In this document: positions 23,049-34,917 of the stretch, piece after piece
How the letters are laid out: each line of letters begins with the position of its first letter
How positions within the stretch are numbered: the stretch's first letter is position 1
Source of the DNA: Luzula sylvatica
Lineage: Eukaryota; Streptophyta; Magnoliopsida; Poales; Juncaceae
Direction: 5' to 3'
Length of the DNA stretch: 64,000 bases
Assembly (NCBI GenBank): GCA_946800325.1
Contig: OX326957.1
Location: 19,565,591 to 19,629,590, forward strand
Notes under the pieces: model-generated
The model's database searches: none
What the model saw: only the letters and a program-made list of their open reading frames with translations
Told to the model about the DNA's origin: nothing
Position numbers and translations under genes: made by a program

Positions 23049-23846
23049 GTAAAATACTCAAAATCAAGTCCCCAATTAGGAAACCCGCTCTTCACACTAA
23101 TGTAATGCACAAAAATTACTGATGAGTTCCAAAAAGAAGAAGCCGATCCCGAAGCCAAAACAATGACCGAAAAGCCCACTCAAACTTATCCTTCACCAGC
23201 AACAAACCAAAACACAAATAAATACCCCACCAAAATTCCCAAATACACCAAATAAGATCTCCGGCTCCAAACGAACAACTGACAAGTATGTCATCTAACA
23301 ACATATCAACACGATTCAAAATCTTCTATTCGAAAAAGATTTAACCAGTACAAAAATGAAAGAGTCTGGCTGCACATGGCAAACAGAATATGGATGACAC
23401 CGTGACAAAAGCAAACGAGCAAGCCAAAAAACCGCCATCAAAGAAACTTACCGTAAGGTACGCATACCACACAAAATCAATACAATTAACAAACAATTAC
23501 AAATAAATTAAATCCATTAACTTATCATTACAGAGACTCAGAAACAATTAGAAATAAATCAAATGATCTACCTTATCATTACATGGACACCTAGGCGTCA
23601 AGATGAGATGAAAAAAGTACAACTAATTTTGCGACAAGGATGAAGTCCTTTAAATTTTTTCATTTTTTGTTCTTAGAATGTAAATGATAAGTTATGGTCA
23701 AAAAATTATATGTGATGTCACTATTTTGTTGTAGTAAAAAACTGACATGTACGTATGATCGAGTAAGATATTTTGTTGTTGTTAAGACATAAAACGTAGG
23801 TATGATCAACTAAAGTGGCCTTTTATTACTAATATGTGAAGTATCC

Positions 23847-23903
23847 AAAAATGGTTATTTAATTACTTCACATTTATTTTATCGTAATTAAATAACCATT
23901 TTT
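23847..23903. repeat. 20 bp inverted repeat with a 17 bp loop
   Basis: Arms at 23,847-23,866 and 23,884-23,903 (AAAAATGGTTATTTAATTAC and its complement), inside the 3' part of the Helitron-like element. Confidence 0.9.
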
Positions 23904-24097
23904 CCTTACTAAAGTGGTTCCAATGTCACTATCCAAAAGAGTATGTGAAGTAAGGCCACTTTCACGATAAAATAAATGAATACCATTTTACCCGTGAATA
24001 TCACTATCCAGTTTTTAGTATTTATTTTTCCTGTCAATATTCCTATCCAAAAAAATATTAAATAACCCGCGTAATAGCACAAAAGTAAAAAGCTAGT

Positions 24098-24181
24098 ATA
24101 ATAGGAATTTCGTAGTTTTTTTTTAATTAAATCATTTCTTATTTTGTGAATGAAATCAATTTCCGATTCAAATATAAAATA
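24098..24181 (+). promoter_or_regulatory. Distal upstream piece of peptide gene 2
   Basis: AATTAAATCATTTCTTATTTTG... and ...ATTCAAATATAAAAT match 17,700-17,765 and 60,760-60,820. In copy 2 this block is separated from the proximal part (39,170) by about 15 kb. Confidence 0.75.
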
Positions 24182-24298
24182 GGGAAAAAAATTTCTATAT
24201 TCCTACTTAATTCGTAAATTACATATTTGTCCCTCTTAAGTTGTAAATATCATATTTATCCCTACTAAACACAATTAATATTAAAATATCCCTACTAA

Positions 24299-25904
24299 AA
24301 TCTACTTAATATCAAATTTATCCATACAATTAAATGAAATTCACATTAAACTTAACAAAATTTTGAAAGACCAAAACAATAAATTTATCCATACACTCAA
24401 ATTCATCAAATTTATCCATACAATTAAATTATAAAGTTTAGAGTTTATTGACGAAAAACCCTTAGTAACAATATTCCAAAATCCAAACTCATTAACACAA
24501 TTATTAAACATTACCCGTTAACACAATTTATCCCCAGCCGTTAAACATTTATCTTCTATATGTCGAACAATTATATTTCTCTTCTCTTTCTCTTTGAAAG
24601 ACAAATACACTCTTTCTCTGCCGCCGCCGAAGACTCTGTGTCGAAGAACCTAAGAACCTCTACCGAAGACTCTCGATTGTGGTTTTCTTCTCGTGCGACT
24701 GGACAATGATTTGAGCTTGAGTGACGACCGGATTGGATCATGGATTGTCTCCTGATTTTTTGAGTATAAATTCTGAGAATGTATTTATAAAATCTCTAAT
24801 TAATTACCATCTCAAATCTCAATAGGTTGCAATGAATCATGATAGATTTGGACATAGATCAAATTGAAATGAATCAAATGGACGAATTCGACAAACCTGG
24901 ATGAGAGAATATGCGTGAATCCCCCAATATTGGGTATGTTTTTCTCTTATCTATCAATAATAAAGTTTCTGAGATTGATACTATAATTTTTAGTATGTAG
25001 GTAATATATTTTCATTTCTAATTTTTTTTTAGGCATGATTCGCTTAGTTACAAATTCAGAATAAAGTAGGATATTTCAAGTTAGTTAAAAATTCGTCGAA
25101 GAGAAAATATTGTTTTCCCAAGAAAAAAACTATACTTGGGGACACATGCTTCTATAAGTTCACAAATTTGACGAACGATGTGAAAAATCTACTTCAATTT
25201 TAGAGTAATCATGTCCTATTGTTTGTGGATAAAGAAGCTAAGCAACAAGTATTTATTTAACTTGATACATGTGGCAATTTTCTTTTGATGTTAAGTATGT
25301 ACAAAATAAGAGAAAGTAGTTATTTTCGTGACAATTGATAATTAGGAACGAGAGAATGAATCAACAGTGGACGGTGATAACGAAGCTGTGAGATTAGAAG
25401 ATATCGATGAACCACATGACGAGGAGGGTTCTGGCTATTGTCATAGTGAAGGGTTTCTATGTAATTTTACAGATTTTCGTCGTAATTTTGAAATATTCAT
25501 GGACATGGATGTAAACTGAGTTTTGTGTGGTAATTTTGAAACTTTTAAGGAGGGTCTGTAATTTGTGAGAATATATGATTTGAATTTAAGTTGTGGAGTT
25601 CAGTACGTATATGTGAATTTAATTTGTGAGTTTTAGTTGTGTGTTTTAGTTCAATTTTAGTCGTGAATTTTAGTTGAATTTTAGTTGAGTTTTAGTTCAA
25701 TTTTAGTTGAATCGTTACCGGAACTCGCGTTATTACGAATTGGTATCGAAACTGAAATTACATCAATACTAAACTATATTCATATTACATCAGGTTATTT
25801 ACATCACTCGAATTTATTTACATCAATATTAAAATTATATCAATCAAGTTATTTACAAAAATACTAAAATTATTTACATCAAGTTATTTACAACAATGCT
25901 AGAA
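24299..25904. other. AT-rich region with gene-fragment-like sequence
   Basis: 24,580-24,760 has a plant 5'-UTR look: pyrimidine-rich, then a GCC-GCC run and a change in base composition. 25,370-25,500 looks like coding sequence rich in Asp and Glu (ENESTVDGDNEAV-like residues). No continuous gene was recovered; these may be captured fragments. 25,620-25,904 is built of TTTTAGTTGAA and TTATTTACATCA short repeats. Confidence 0.35.
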
Positions 25905-25913
25905 TTATTTTCA

Positions 25914-26133
25914 GGCAATTTTACTGTAGTAACCCTGTTTTAAATAATATTCCCGAAATAACCAAGTTTTGAACATAATTCCCAAAATGTCTTTTGCGGG
26001 GTTTGGAATTTCGCCAGGCGAGGTTTGGAACCTCGCTTTTTTCATCCGTCATTAATTGGGGTTAAACAGCATTAAACATCTATTAAGATAAGGCGAGGTT
26101 CCAAACCTCGCCAGGCGATGTTTCAAACTTCGC
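25914..26133 (+). repeat. Left TIR of the PMD element
   Basis: Begins GGCAATTTTACTGTAGTAAC. It contains paired near-palindromes of the type GGCGAGGTTT.GAACCTCGC. Confidence 0.92.
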
Positions 26134-26250
26134 TTTGTAACGGTCGGTATTTGGAACTAACAATTAATGAAAGGCGAAGTTTGAAAATTCGCTTTTTTCA
26201 TTAGGCGATGTTGGTAACCTCGCCAGGCGACCTTTGAAACTTCGCTTTAT
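26005..26250. repeat. GGCGAGGTTT palindrome cluster
   Basis: Six boxes of about 21 bp near 26,016, 26,094, 26,113, 26,163, 26,202 and 26,226, all variants of GGCGAxGTTT..AAACxTCGC. Three lie in the TIR and three just inside it. The right TIR (29,341-29,480) carries the mirrored set. Confidence 0.85.
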
Positions 26251-26548
26251 TTTTTTATCAATTTCCCGCTTCCTTCTTTCTTTCTTCTTTCTTCCTCGGT
26301 CTCTCCCATTCCTCCCCTTTCTTCCTATTTTTTCTCCTTTTCTCTCCGATTTGAGCTTCAAATTTCTTCTTGTAATAGGTGTGTTTTGTTGTTTTTTCTT
26401 CTTGTTTTGTTCAAGATTCACTAAATATTGATTATATTTTGAGTTAAATGTGTCAATTTGTTGTTTTAAGTGGCAGATCTGAAGTTATAACGTTGTGATT
26501 TTTGACGAATTGGACTAGAAATTGAAGATTTTCATCTTGCATTAGAAG

Positions 26549-27059
26549 GTAAATTTCTTATTTAATTGTTTTATTGTACATATAAATTAGGATTCTAGGA
26601 TTGTAGAATAGTAGAAGTATAGAATTGTTATAATTGTACAATTGTAGTTATTGTAGAATTTTAGAAATGTAGAATTCTAGAATTGTAGAATATCTTAAAT
26701 AGTATAATTGTTGGATTGTAGAATTAATTGTAGAATAGTAGAATATCTTAAATAGTATAATTGTTGGATTGTAGAATTAATTGTAGAATTGTAGAATATC
26801 TAAAATAGTATAATTGTAGGATTGTAGAATTGTAGAATTGTAGAATTATGATTGTAGAATTCTAGAATTTTAGAATATCTACAATAGTATAATTGTAGGA
26901 TTGTAGAATTGTAAATTTTAGGATTATAGAATTGTAAATTGTAGGATTGTAGAGTGTGTACAATTAGGATTGTAGAATTGTAAATTGTAGAATTTTAGAA
27001 TGTGTAGAATTGTTATGATTGTAGAATTTTAACTAATTTTTTTTTTCTATCTTGGACAG
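26549..27059 (+). other. Probable 5'-UTR intron of the PMD gene with a minisatellite
   Basis: A donor (AGAAG/GTAAATTTC) at 26,549 and an acceptor (CTTGGACAG) ending one base before the ATG at 27,060 enclose 511 bp. About 430 bp of it (26,600-27,035) is a degenerate ATTGTAGAAT minisatellite. Confidence 0.55.
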
Positions 27060-28955
27060 ATGGATAATCCCGGACCCGTTGATGCTTCCGTTTTAAGGGA
27101 TCAAATGAACCACGTGTCCAACGAGATTGAAAAGCCTGAGATTACGATATTTCAGGGTGGTCGCGACTGGACCCATTGGACGCTGACGACTCCGGAAATG
27201 GAGGCCAGACTTATGCGAGCAGGATTTTTTGTCCCCACGCGGGCCGCGTACGTAAAGTTGAATCAGCCATTTCTGACGGCATTGATTCATAGGTGGCGTC
27301 CGGAGACGAACACCTTTCATATGCCACATGGAGAGATGACTATTACCCTACGTGATGTTTCTTTGTTGACTGGTTTCGTAGCGGACGGTGCTCCGTTGTT
27401 TAGGGCTATCAGCGGGGAGGACGATGTAGGAGCTGATCTGACCCGTCTGCTTGGGGTTTGCCCGCCTGGTAACCGTCCTACATTGCCGTGGTTGCGTAGG
27501 ACGTTTCACATAGTACCCACTGATCCCACGGAGGAAACGTGGGACCGACTCACGAGGGCTTACATCTTGTACTTCCTGGGTTCGATGGCTTTGGCCAATC
27601 CCACAAAAGGCCGAATCAGTCCAAGTTACATATATTTCTTGGAGGATTTTGATACATGCGGGAGGTATGCTTGGGGTCCCGCCATCCTCGCACATTTGTA
27701 CAAGTCTTTGGGAGATGCATGCCAGATTGGCCAAACTACAGCGGCGGGATGGTTCTCACTTGTTCAGGTAATTTTTCATTCATTTATTTATACAAAATAA
27801 TTATTTATAAAAGTGTATTTACAAATTAATTATAAAAATCTTTGATAGATTTGGGCTTGGTTTCATTTTGCCAATGCACGGCCTCACATGAGTATTCCGG
27901 GATCGATTGTTGGGAACCCACTCATGAACTATTATGTGGGTGCCCACAGTTACAGAGAGAGGAATAGAGGAAGTGCGGTCATATATTTTTCTGACGAGTT
28001 CGACAAATTACGAGCAGAACAAGTAAGGAAAAAATTTATAATTAATTACTTATAATTATATTAATTAAAAAATTTGTTTTCAGATTACTTGGAGCCCTTA
28101 TACTGACGAGTTGACGGCGAATTTATCGCCAGAATGCTTTGTTGGTTCTATGTTTTGGATGGCCAAAATCCCATTGATATGTGCTAACACGGTGCAGATG
28201 CACCTACCGGATAGGGTGATGGTCCAATTCGGTTTTCGGCAACACATCCCTCCAAACCCTAATATGGCACCTCGTGGAAAATTAAAGAACTCACAAATGG
28301 CGCGTTATATTCACATGTGGGAGCAGCGAGGTACATATATTGTTCAGGAAGACGAGACCGTATTGAACGGCGGGTTTACTAGAAAGGTACAAAAATTGCT
28401 TTTCGCAATTTCATTACATTATTTTCACCGTATTGAGATGGTTTTCAGGATTATATGAGATGGTTTTGGCAAATCACGAGACGGTGGATAGTGACCAACA
28501 TTAGTCCTCCTGATGTGAGCTTCCGACCTAGTGGTCCACTTTTGCGATCCTTGGTATTTTATTCAAATTTAATTAAATATAGTAATATAATTTTTTTATA
28601 ACTTACCTCATTTTCATTATAGGTCAATGAGGTCCAACTTGATATTCGACGTGCTAGACAAGGTGCACGGTGCGCACAAAATTGCGAATGTCGCATGATC
28701 TTGGATCAAATGGCCACTAGGATGCCGGTTTTGCTAGAGGCATTATCTTTGGACGATTCTCAGAATGATGACGATCGTTTTGTCCAACCCTCCTTCACGG
28801 ACTATGTTTCTACGTCGCGACCGAATTATGGCGATCCTGCACAACCCCCCTTCACGGACTATGGTGGAGTCGGTACTTCATATGGTCGTGTTCCATATAG
28901 TGGTCATCATGACTTTTTCGACCCGACACAGAATGCACCTAGAGATGATTGTTAG
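27060..28955 (+). CDS. Plant mobile domain (PMD) protein, five exons, apparently intact
   Basis: Exons 27,060-27,767, 27,849-28,022, 28,084-28,386, 28,449-28,553 and 28,623-28,955 join with canonical GT-AG introns, all in phase 0, to give 540 residues without a stop. Residues 41-110 carry the PMD signature: the TPEMEARLMRAGF region, RWRPETNTF (78-86) and GEMTITLRDVSLLTG (91-105). Trp-rich blocks follow (IWAWFHFANARPHM at the exon 2 start, DYMRWFWQITRRWIV in exon 4). The C-terminus has two FTDY repeats with Pro and Asp. PMD proteins occur both as host genes of the MAIN/MAIL type, linked to transposon silencing and genome stability, and inside transposons. The frame of the Mutator-like ends places this copy in the second group. 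Function in this element is unknown; the absence of stops suggests recent selection or recent capture. Confidence 0.88.
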
Positions 28956-29004
28956 ATTATGTTGGGGTGTTTTTATTATATGTTTAGTTTATCAAAATGT
29001 ATAT

Positions 29005-29335
29005 TAAAACAAAAAAGGACCAAAATTTAAATTAAAAATGTAAAAAAGGACCAAAATGTACATAAAAAAGGACTAAAATGTTAAAAAAAGGACCAAAATG
29101 TAAATTAAAACTAAAAAGGACCCAAATGTAAATAAAAAGGACCAAATTGTAAATAAAAAAGGACTAAAATGTTAATAAAAAGGACCAAAATGTAAATTAA
29201 AACTAAAAAGGACCCAAATGTAAATAAAAAGGACCAAATTGTAAATAAAAAAGGACCAAATTGTAAATAAAAAGGACCAAAATGTTAATTAAAACCAAAA
29301 AAAGACCAAAATGTAAATTAAAACTAAAAAAGTGA
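29005..29335 (+). repeat. AAAAAGGACCAAAATGTAAAT minisatellite
   Basis: About 15 irregular units of ~18-22 bp right after the PMD stop, inside the element and probably in the 3' UTR. Confidence 0.85.
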
Positions 29336-29340
29336 ATAAG

Positions 29341-29562
29341 GCGAAGTTTGAAACATCGCCTGGCGAGGTTTGGAACCTCGCCTTATCTTAATAGATGTTT
29401 AATGCTGTTTAACCCCAATTAATGACGGATGAAAAAAAGCGAGGTTCCAAACCTCGCCTGGCGAAATTCCAAACCCCGCAAAAGACATTTTGGGAATTAT
29501 GTTCAAAACTTGATTATTTCGGGAATATTATTTTAAAACAGGGTTACTACAGTAAAATTGCC
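29341..29562 (-). repeat. Right TIR of the PMD element
   Basis: Reverse complement of 25,914-26,133 with about three differences. Ends CAGTAAAATTGCC. Confidence 0.92.
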
Positions 29563-29571
29563 TTATTTTCA

Positions 29572-30085
29572 ACGTTACTCATATTACAAAACACATTGAT
29601 ACTCATTACAAAACACATCGATACTCATATTACATAAATATTCAACAGAACAATACTCACAAATCTATACTCATATTACATAACATATCAATACTCATAT
29701 AACAAAACACATTGATACTCATTACAAAACACATCGATACTCATATTACATAAATATTCAACAGAACAGTACTCACAAATCTATACTCATATTACATAAC
29801 ATATCAATACTCAAATTACAAAACACATCGATACTCATATTACATCAATATTCAACACAACAGTACTCACAAATCTATACTCGTATTACATAACATATCA
29901 ATACTCATATTACAAAACACATCGATACTCATTACTAAACACATCGATACTCATATTACATCAATATTCAACACATCAGTACGCATACATCGATACTCAT
30001 ATTATAAAACATATCAATACTCATATTACAAAACACATCATTTCCAATTCAAAACACATCAATACTCATATTACAAAACATAGCT
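29572..30085. repeat. Minisatellite, ATACTCATATTACA motif
   Basis: Higher-order unit of about 94-116 bp (ATTCAACA starts near 29,640, 29,756, 29,850 and 29,966) made of shorter ~24 bp ATACTCATATTACAAAACACATCG repeats. Confidence 0.8.
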
Positions 30086-30559
30086 CTTCTTCCATACCCC
30101 AACATTTTTTTCTTCTTTTATGATTGATCTCATCTTGACCATTGATTAACACAAGGGTATTTTTGGAAAATTTCTTCATCCGGTCATTTACTTATTTTTC
30201 TCCATGGTTCCAAAATGTCAACATTTCATCTTCTCCACTAACCTGTTCTCCTTGAATTTCTACTCGGTTTTTGTGATGTCCAATTAATTCATATTTATTA
30301 TTTGATTAATTAGTTATATAACAATAAACTTTCATCTATAGTGTCATTTAAACAATATATTAAGACTCGATAAATACATACAAATATTTAAGACTTTGGA
30401 GGGTGTTAAAGATTTTTTGAACAAAAATGTCTTTTCTATTTTTGTATTTTTAACCTGTATAATTTCAAGATATTTTTTTTTAATATTATCATTTAATATT
30501 ATGTTTTTATAAAAAATAAATAAATAAATATGAAAATTATATAAGTATAACGTATAATA
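30086..30559. other. AT-rich spacer, nothing recognised
   Basis: No coding or repeat structure beyond homopolymers. Confidence 0.5.
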
Positions 30560-31761
30560 TTTTCTTTTTGATTTCTACACAATGTTCAGTAAAACATCCC
30601 AACTCTCAGCTCGTGGTGGGTGCTAATACATCTTCAAATCATATTCCGATAATATACAACGCCCTGACTAGTTTTCGGAAGCCAAACTTCTTTCGTTTCG
30701 AAAACTATTGGTTTCTGTTCGAAGAGATTAAAAATATAGTTACAGAGGAATAGACAATGCGACAAGTTAAAACAACTGAGCAAAATGATACAAAACTCAC
30801 AACAATAACAAAAAGTATAAAAGAAAGGAGCAAACAAAGGATTGGAGATATGAACCAACAATTGGATGAGTGTAAACAAACTCTAAAATGGGTGGATAAC
30901 CAAATGGAAAGCACGAAGTTAAACTAGGTAGAACTATGGTTGAGAAGCAGAATAAAAAGACATTTTATGGAGTTAAGAAAACAAGAAGAACAATAATGTA
31001 GACAAAGAGCAAAAAAAGAAGTGGATTTTAGAGGAGGACCTAAATACTGCCTATTTTCATCAAACAGCTACCAGTCACCACCGAAACAACAAAATAGCAA
31101 CTCTTATGGGATGATAAGACGGTATACAAGAATATTGTTTGAGCACTTTAAAAATATCATGGGTAAGAAGGATGTGAATTTAAATCCAAGCATGATTGAT
31201 TTGGAAACTTATACACTATAGTAGAAGACGTAGGTGATATGGAGAATGATATCACAATGGAAGAATTAAAACAATCGGTATGGTCATGGGGCAAAAATAA
31301 GACACTAGGTCCAGACGAATTTACAGGAGAATTCTGCAAAAAAATTTGGCCAAAATGAAGGGAGATTTACTGTACATATTCAACTCGATGGAAGTAAAGA
31401 ATCAAGGTTCGAAAGGTTTGAATACATCTTAAGTAGTATTGATCCCCAAAATATGTAGTCCCCAAAAACCAGAACATTATAGATCCATAAGCTTGAAACA
31501 TGGAATGCAACGAATTTTTTCTAAGATTTTAGCCACAAGATTGTAAAAACACATAGCAAATTTAGTGGACTATACACAATCAGGATTCGTTAAAACACGA
31601 AACATTACATATGGTTTTGCGTATGCACAACAAATGGTCGATACTGCAAAACATCACAATGAAGACATGGTGGTCATCAAGACAGATATTGCTTAAGCTA
31701 TTGATACATTATCGTGGGAGTTCAATTTAAGAATATTAAGAACACGAGGATTTGGAGATAA
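30560..31761 (+). pseudogene. LINE-B, part 1: endonuclease tail and first half of reverse transcriptase
   Basis: Plus-strand L1-type remnant. 30,620-30,750 reads SSNHIPIIYN...FFRFENYW, the end of the endonuclease region. About 31,030-31,110 carries YFHQTATSHHRNNKI. 31,220-31,761 reads the start of RT: GPDEFTGEF, VLIPK, YRSISL, DYTQSGFVKTRNI and IKTDIA. There are many stops and frame changes. It is cut at GGAGATAA/CTAG by a Helitron and resumes near 36,200. Confidence 0.85.
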
Positions 31762-32358
31762 CTAGCTTTTTCTCCCGCGCAATTGCGCGGGAGTTGTACG
31801 TTTGTCCACAAGTTTTTAGTTATCTTCTTTGATATATTGATTTTAATTTTATTTCGTTCTTTTATTTTTTTTTGGGTCATATTTCATTTTCTATTTAATA
31901 TTGTAATTTATTAAAATAAAATTAATTGAAACTAACATATCATATGTGGTTATTACACACGTGTTACGGACGAATTATTAATACATCGTATGTAACGTAA
32001 AGGAATACAAATAAAAAATGTAAATAGTTCGTAACAAAAAATAGACAATATTAAATAACACATAATATTAAATAACTTTGAATAAAAAATAAACAAAAGA
32101 ATTACAACAATATCAAGTTTTAATTAGTTGTGTTATTACAAAGTTGCACAATTAAATACATCACAACAAATGGATGTTTCCATTCAAGAATAAAATATGT
32201 AAATATTATATGTTTGCCTCAGTAAATCATGATATTTATAAATTTTACAACAAATAATGTTTGAATTGTTCGAGAGCCGGCTATCTTGAACAATTCAAAC
32301 AGTTCTTGTTGCAAAATTTGTTTATATTTTATACATCATCGGCAAAATCGAGGCAACA

Positions 32359-32390
<32 letters not shown>

Positions 32391-32452
32391 ATGATGATGA
32401 TGATTATAATGATGATGATGATATGATGATGAAGATGATGATGATGATATAT
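32359..32452. repeat. (GAT)n microsatellite
   Basis: Interrupted ATGATG repeats inside Helitron 1; a further degenerate tract lies at 33,660-33,860. Confidence 0.92.
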
Positions 32453-33099
32453 ACATATAATGAGTCATTTTTTTACACACCGTTACAATTAAAATCGATG
32501 TTTTGTATTGTTCTACTCGAATGATACATCGATCTCTTGTTTTGTTTTGACACGAACTTCAGCTTCATTTTTTGGAACAAAGTCATGATTCGGATCAATG
32601 TTTTGTATTGTCCCAAATTTTTTTTGCACAAATCGCACATACATACAATGAGTCGTTCTTTTACACAACACCACATGCCAACCATCGAGAAAAATTCATT
32701 CTGTCATGCCAACTATCGAAAGCAAATATTACAATTCCTCTCATGCCAACCATTGAAAAAATTATGAGTATTACTATTTCCGTGGCGCATGAGTATAAAG
32801 CACGCATACTTTTTAGATTTGAAATTTGATAGAACAAAATTCTCTGTATTCAGTTCTTGAACTCAAACAGTTTCTTGTTTTAAATTTTGTTTATTAATTT
32901 GTACATCATCGGTAAAATCAGCAAAATGAAACAAAATACCATTATAAAACTGTTTGAATTTATTTATTTGTTCTCGTACTCCGTATTTTTGTTGGTATTT
33001 TGTATTTTTATTTCGTATTCGCATGTGTAATCCACATTCATTTATGTATAGGTATTCGTATTATGTATTTGTATTCATATTTGGTATTGGTATATGTTT

Positions 33100-33560
33100 T
33101 TTGTGTTTGTATTTGTATGTCATTTTTGCATTAGTGTGTTTGCATTTTCGTTTGTATTTTCGAATTTGTAAGATAATGGTTATTCAAGTACAAATTTGTA
33201 GTATCATGAGAAGCATTGATGATGAAAATATTAAATAGTAATCTATGTATTTTGTGTTTGCATTTGTATGCCATTTTTGTATCAGTGTGTTTACATTTTC
33301 GTTTGTATTTTCGAATTTGTAACATAATGGTTATTCATGTACAAATTTGTAGTATCATGAGAAGCGTTGACGATGGAAATATTAAACAGTAACCTATGTA
33401 TTTTGTGTTTGCATTTATATGCCATTTTTGTATTAGTGTGTTTGCATTTTCGTTTGTATTTTTGAATTTGTAATATAATGGTTATTCAAGTACAAATTTA
33501 TAGTATCATGAGAGGTGTTAGAAGTGTTGATAATGGAAATATTAAATAGTAATCTATATC
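33100..33560. repeat. Three-copy ~151 bp tandem repeat in Helitron 1
   Basis: TATTCAAGTACAAATTTGTAG recurs near 33,181, 33,332 and 33,483. Each unit has a GTGTTTGCATTT...TTCGTTTGTATTTTCGAA block and ends ATATTAAATAGTAATCTAT. Confidence 0.85.
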
Positions 33561-34917
33561 GTCATGTGATCTGTAAATTGCCCCTATGGAGTGCAAAGTA
33601 AATAGTCCTGGAAGCAATTGTGCTTGTGTATGTATATTCACAATTTTTTTAGTAGAATAATATACCAATGATGTAAAAAGAGACAATGATGATGGTCCTG
33701 ATCAAGGTGAATACGATGAAAATGATAATATGATGATAATTATGAATATGATGATATGCTGATTATGATGATAAAAATGATGATGATGGTGATGATGAAA
33801 ATGATGATATGACTATAATGAGGATGATGGTGATGATGAAAATGATGATTACGATGATAAAAATTCACGAAGAAGAATAATGGAATTCACGAAGAACTAA
33901 CCTGCCTCGAGTACTGCTGAAAATTTTAAGAAAAAAATAGAAACAACAATAAGGGCATTCTTGTAAATACAAACGTCGGGGGAGGGGGGGTGGATCTGCA
34001 AAATGTACCGGTCATTATCGATACACAAAACAAACCCTAAGTTCATACATCATTGCAAAACGACCAGAGAAAATAAAATTAATACCTTTCTTTGCAGCAA
34101 ATTTGCCCCAAAGTTGTCTCTCTTCTTCAGATCCCTAATAATATATAAACCAAATACATATAAATGTTTTCTTTTGCAATTTTCAACAATGCAGGGGCTT
34201 TTTTGTAATTTATGCATAATGCATGGACTTTGATGCGAATTTCCCAAATATATTATAATTAATAAAGACCTGATTAGTGGGAGGAGGAAGAATAGCTTCG
34301 ATAGCTCTCGAATGAAACATCAGACAGTTTGCAAATGTGTAGCAATCGAGTTTTTTTGTTTACATACTCCTTGCGTGGTTCCAGATTTGAGTGTAGAGCG
34401 TAGCCATCAAATGTGTTGCAACCGAAATTCCGTTTCCGTTTGCGTGAGTATCGAAATTCGATGGCCAGAGAGCTGTACCGTTTATTTCCCCTTTCCTCCT
34501 AACAAATACCCGTTCACACTTCACACAATGCATGTTGTCGTCCCACTCGCCGCATATTGTTGAGGCTGTTTACCCACTCCTATTCTGTCGCAAGTTCTAA
34601 CTTTTTCTCTGTAATAGAACTAAAAATCAACATACAACAAATTATCAAAATTAAAATTTCCATAATCAGGGTTCCTTGTGCAATTTACGCATAATGCTTT
34701 TCATTTGTAAATTGCTTATTATAAAAAGGTATAAAGAATGGAAGACCTTTCGTCTCTTTTCAGCGTGTTCGCTTTATCTGAAAATCGGAGCATTCAGAAC
34801 TGTTATCTTCGGTTAATTCCTCGAGTGTGATTCGCATTCCCGAAAATAAGCAATATCATAAATACCCCTCTTGTTCTGATCTTTCAAAAATGATCACAAA
34901 ATTAAATATAGACCTAC

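Larger units (their letters stand above)
21690..24097 (+). mobile_element. Helitron-like element with RPA-like exons (5' end not located)
   Basis: The right end reads CCCGCGTAATAGC...AAAAAGCTAG followed by T, a Helitron-type CTAG end with a weak upstream hairpin. Directly after it the sequence resumes as the peptide-gene upstream region (AGGAATTTC...), so this is a true insertion edge. RPA-like exons inside agree with Helitron biology. I could not find a TC 5' end, so the left coordinate is approximate. Confidence 0.5.
25914..29562 (+). mobile_element. Mutator-like element carrying a PMD gene
   Basis: 3,649 bp with long inverted ends (25,914-26,133 and 29,341-29,562) that differ at only about three positions by eye. 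It is flanked by an exact 9 bp duplication TTATTTTCA (25,905-25,913 and 29,563-29,571), the Mutator hallmark. It carries no transposase. Its only gene is the PMD gene at 27,060-28,955. Near-identical ends and an open gene suggest recent movement, presumably with transposase from elsewhere. Confidence 0.9.

Noticed and set aside
26164..26431. Lys/Arg-rich and Phe/Ser-rich frames before the PMD gene
   Set aside because: The sequence is pyrimidine-rich 5'-UTR-like DNA; frames are compositional and lie outside the PMD exons.
29572..30085. Possible coding region with Thr/His/Ile-rich frames
   Set aside because: The period follows the minisatellite; no frame conservation beyond the repeat.
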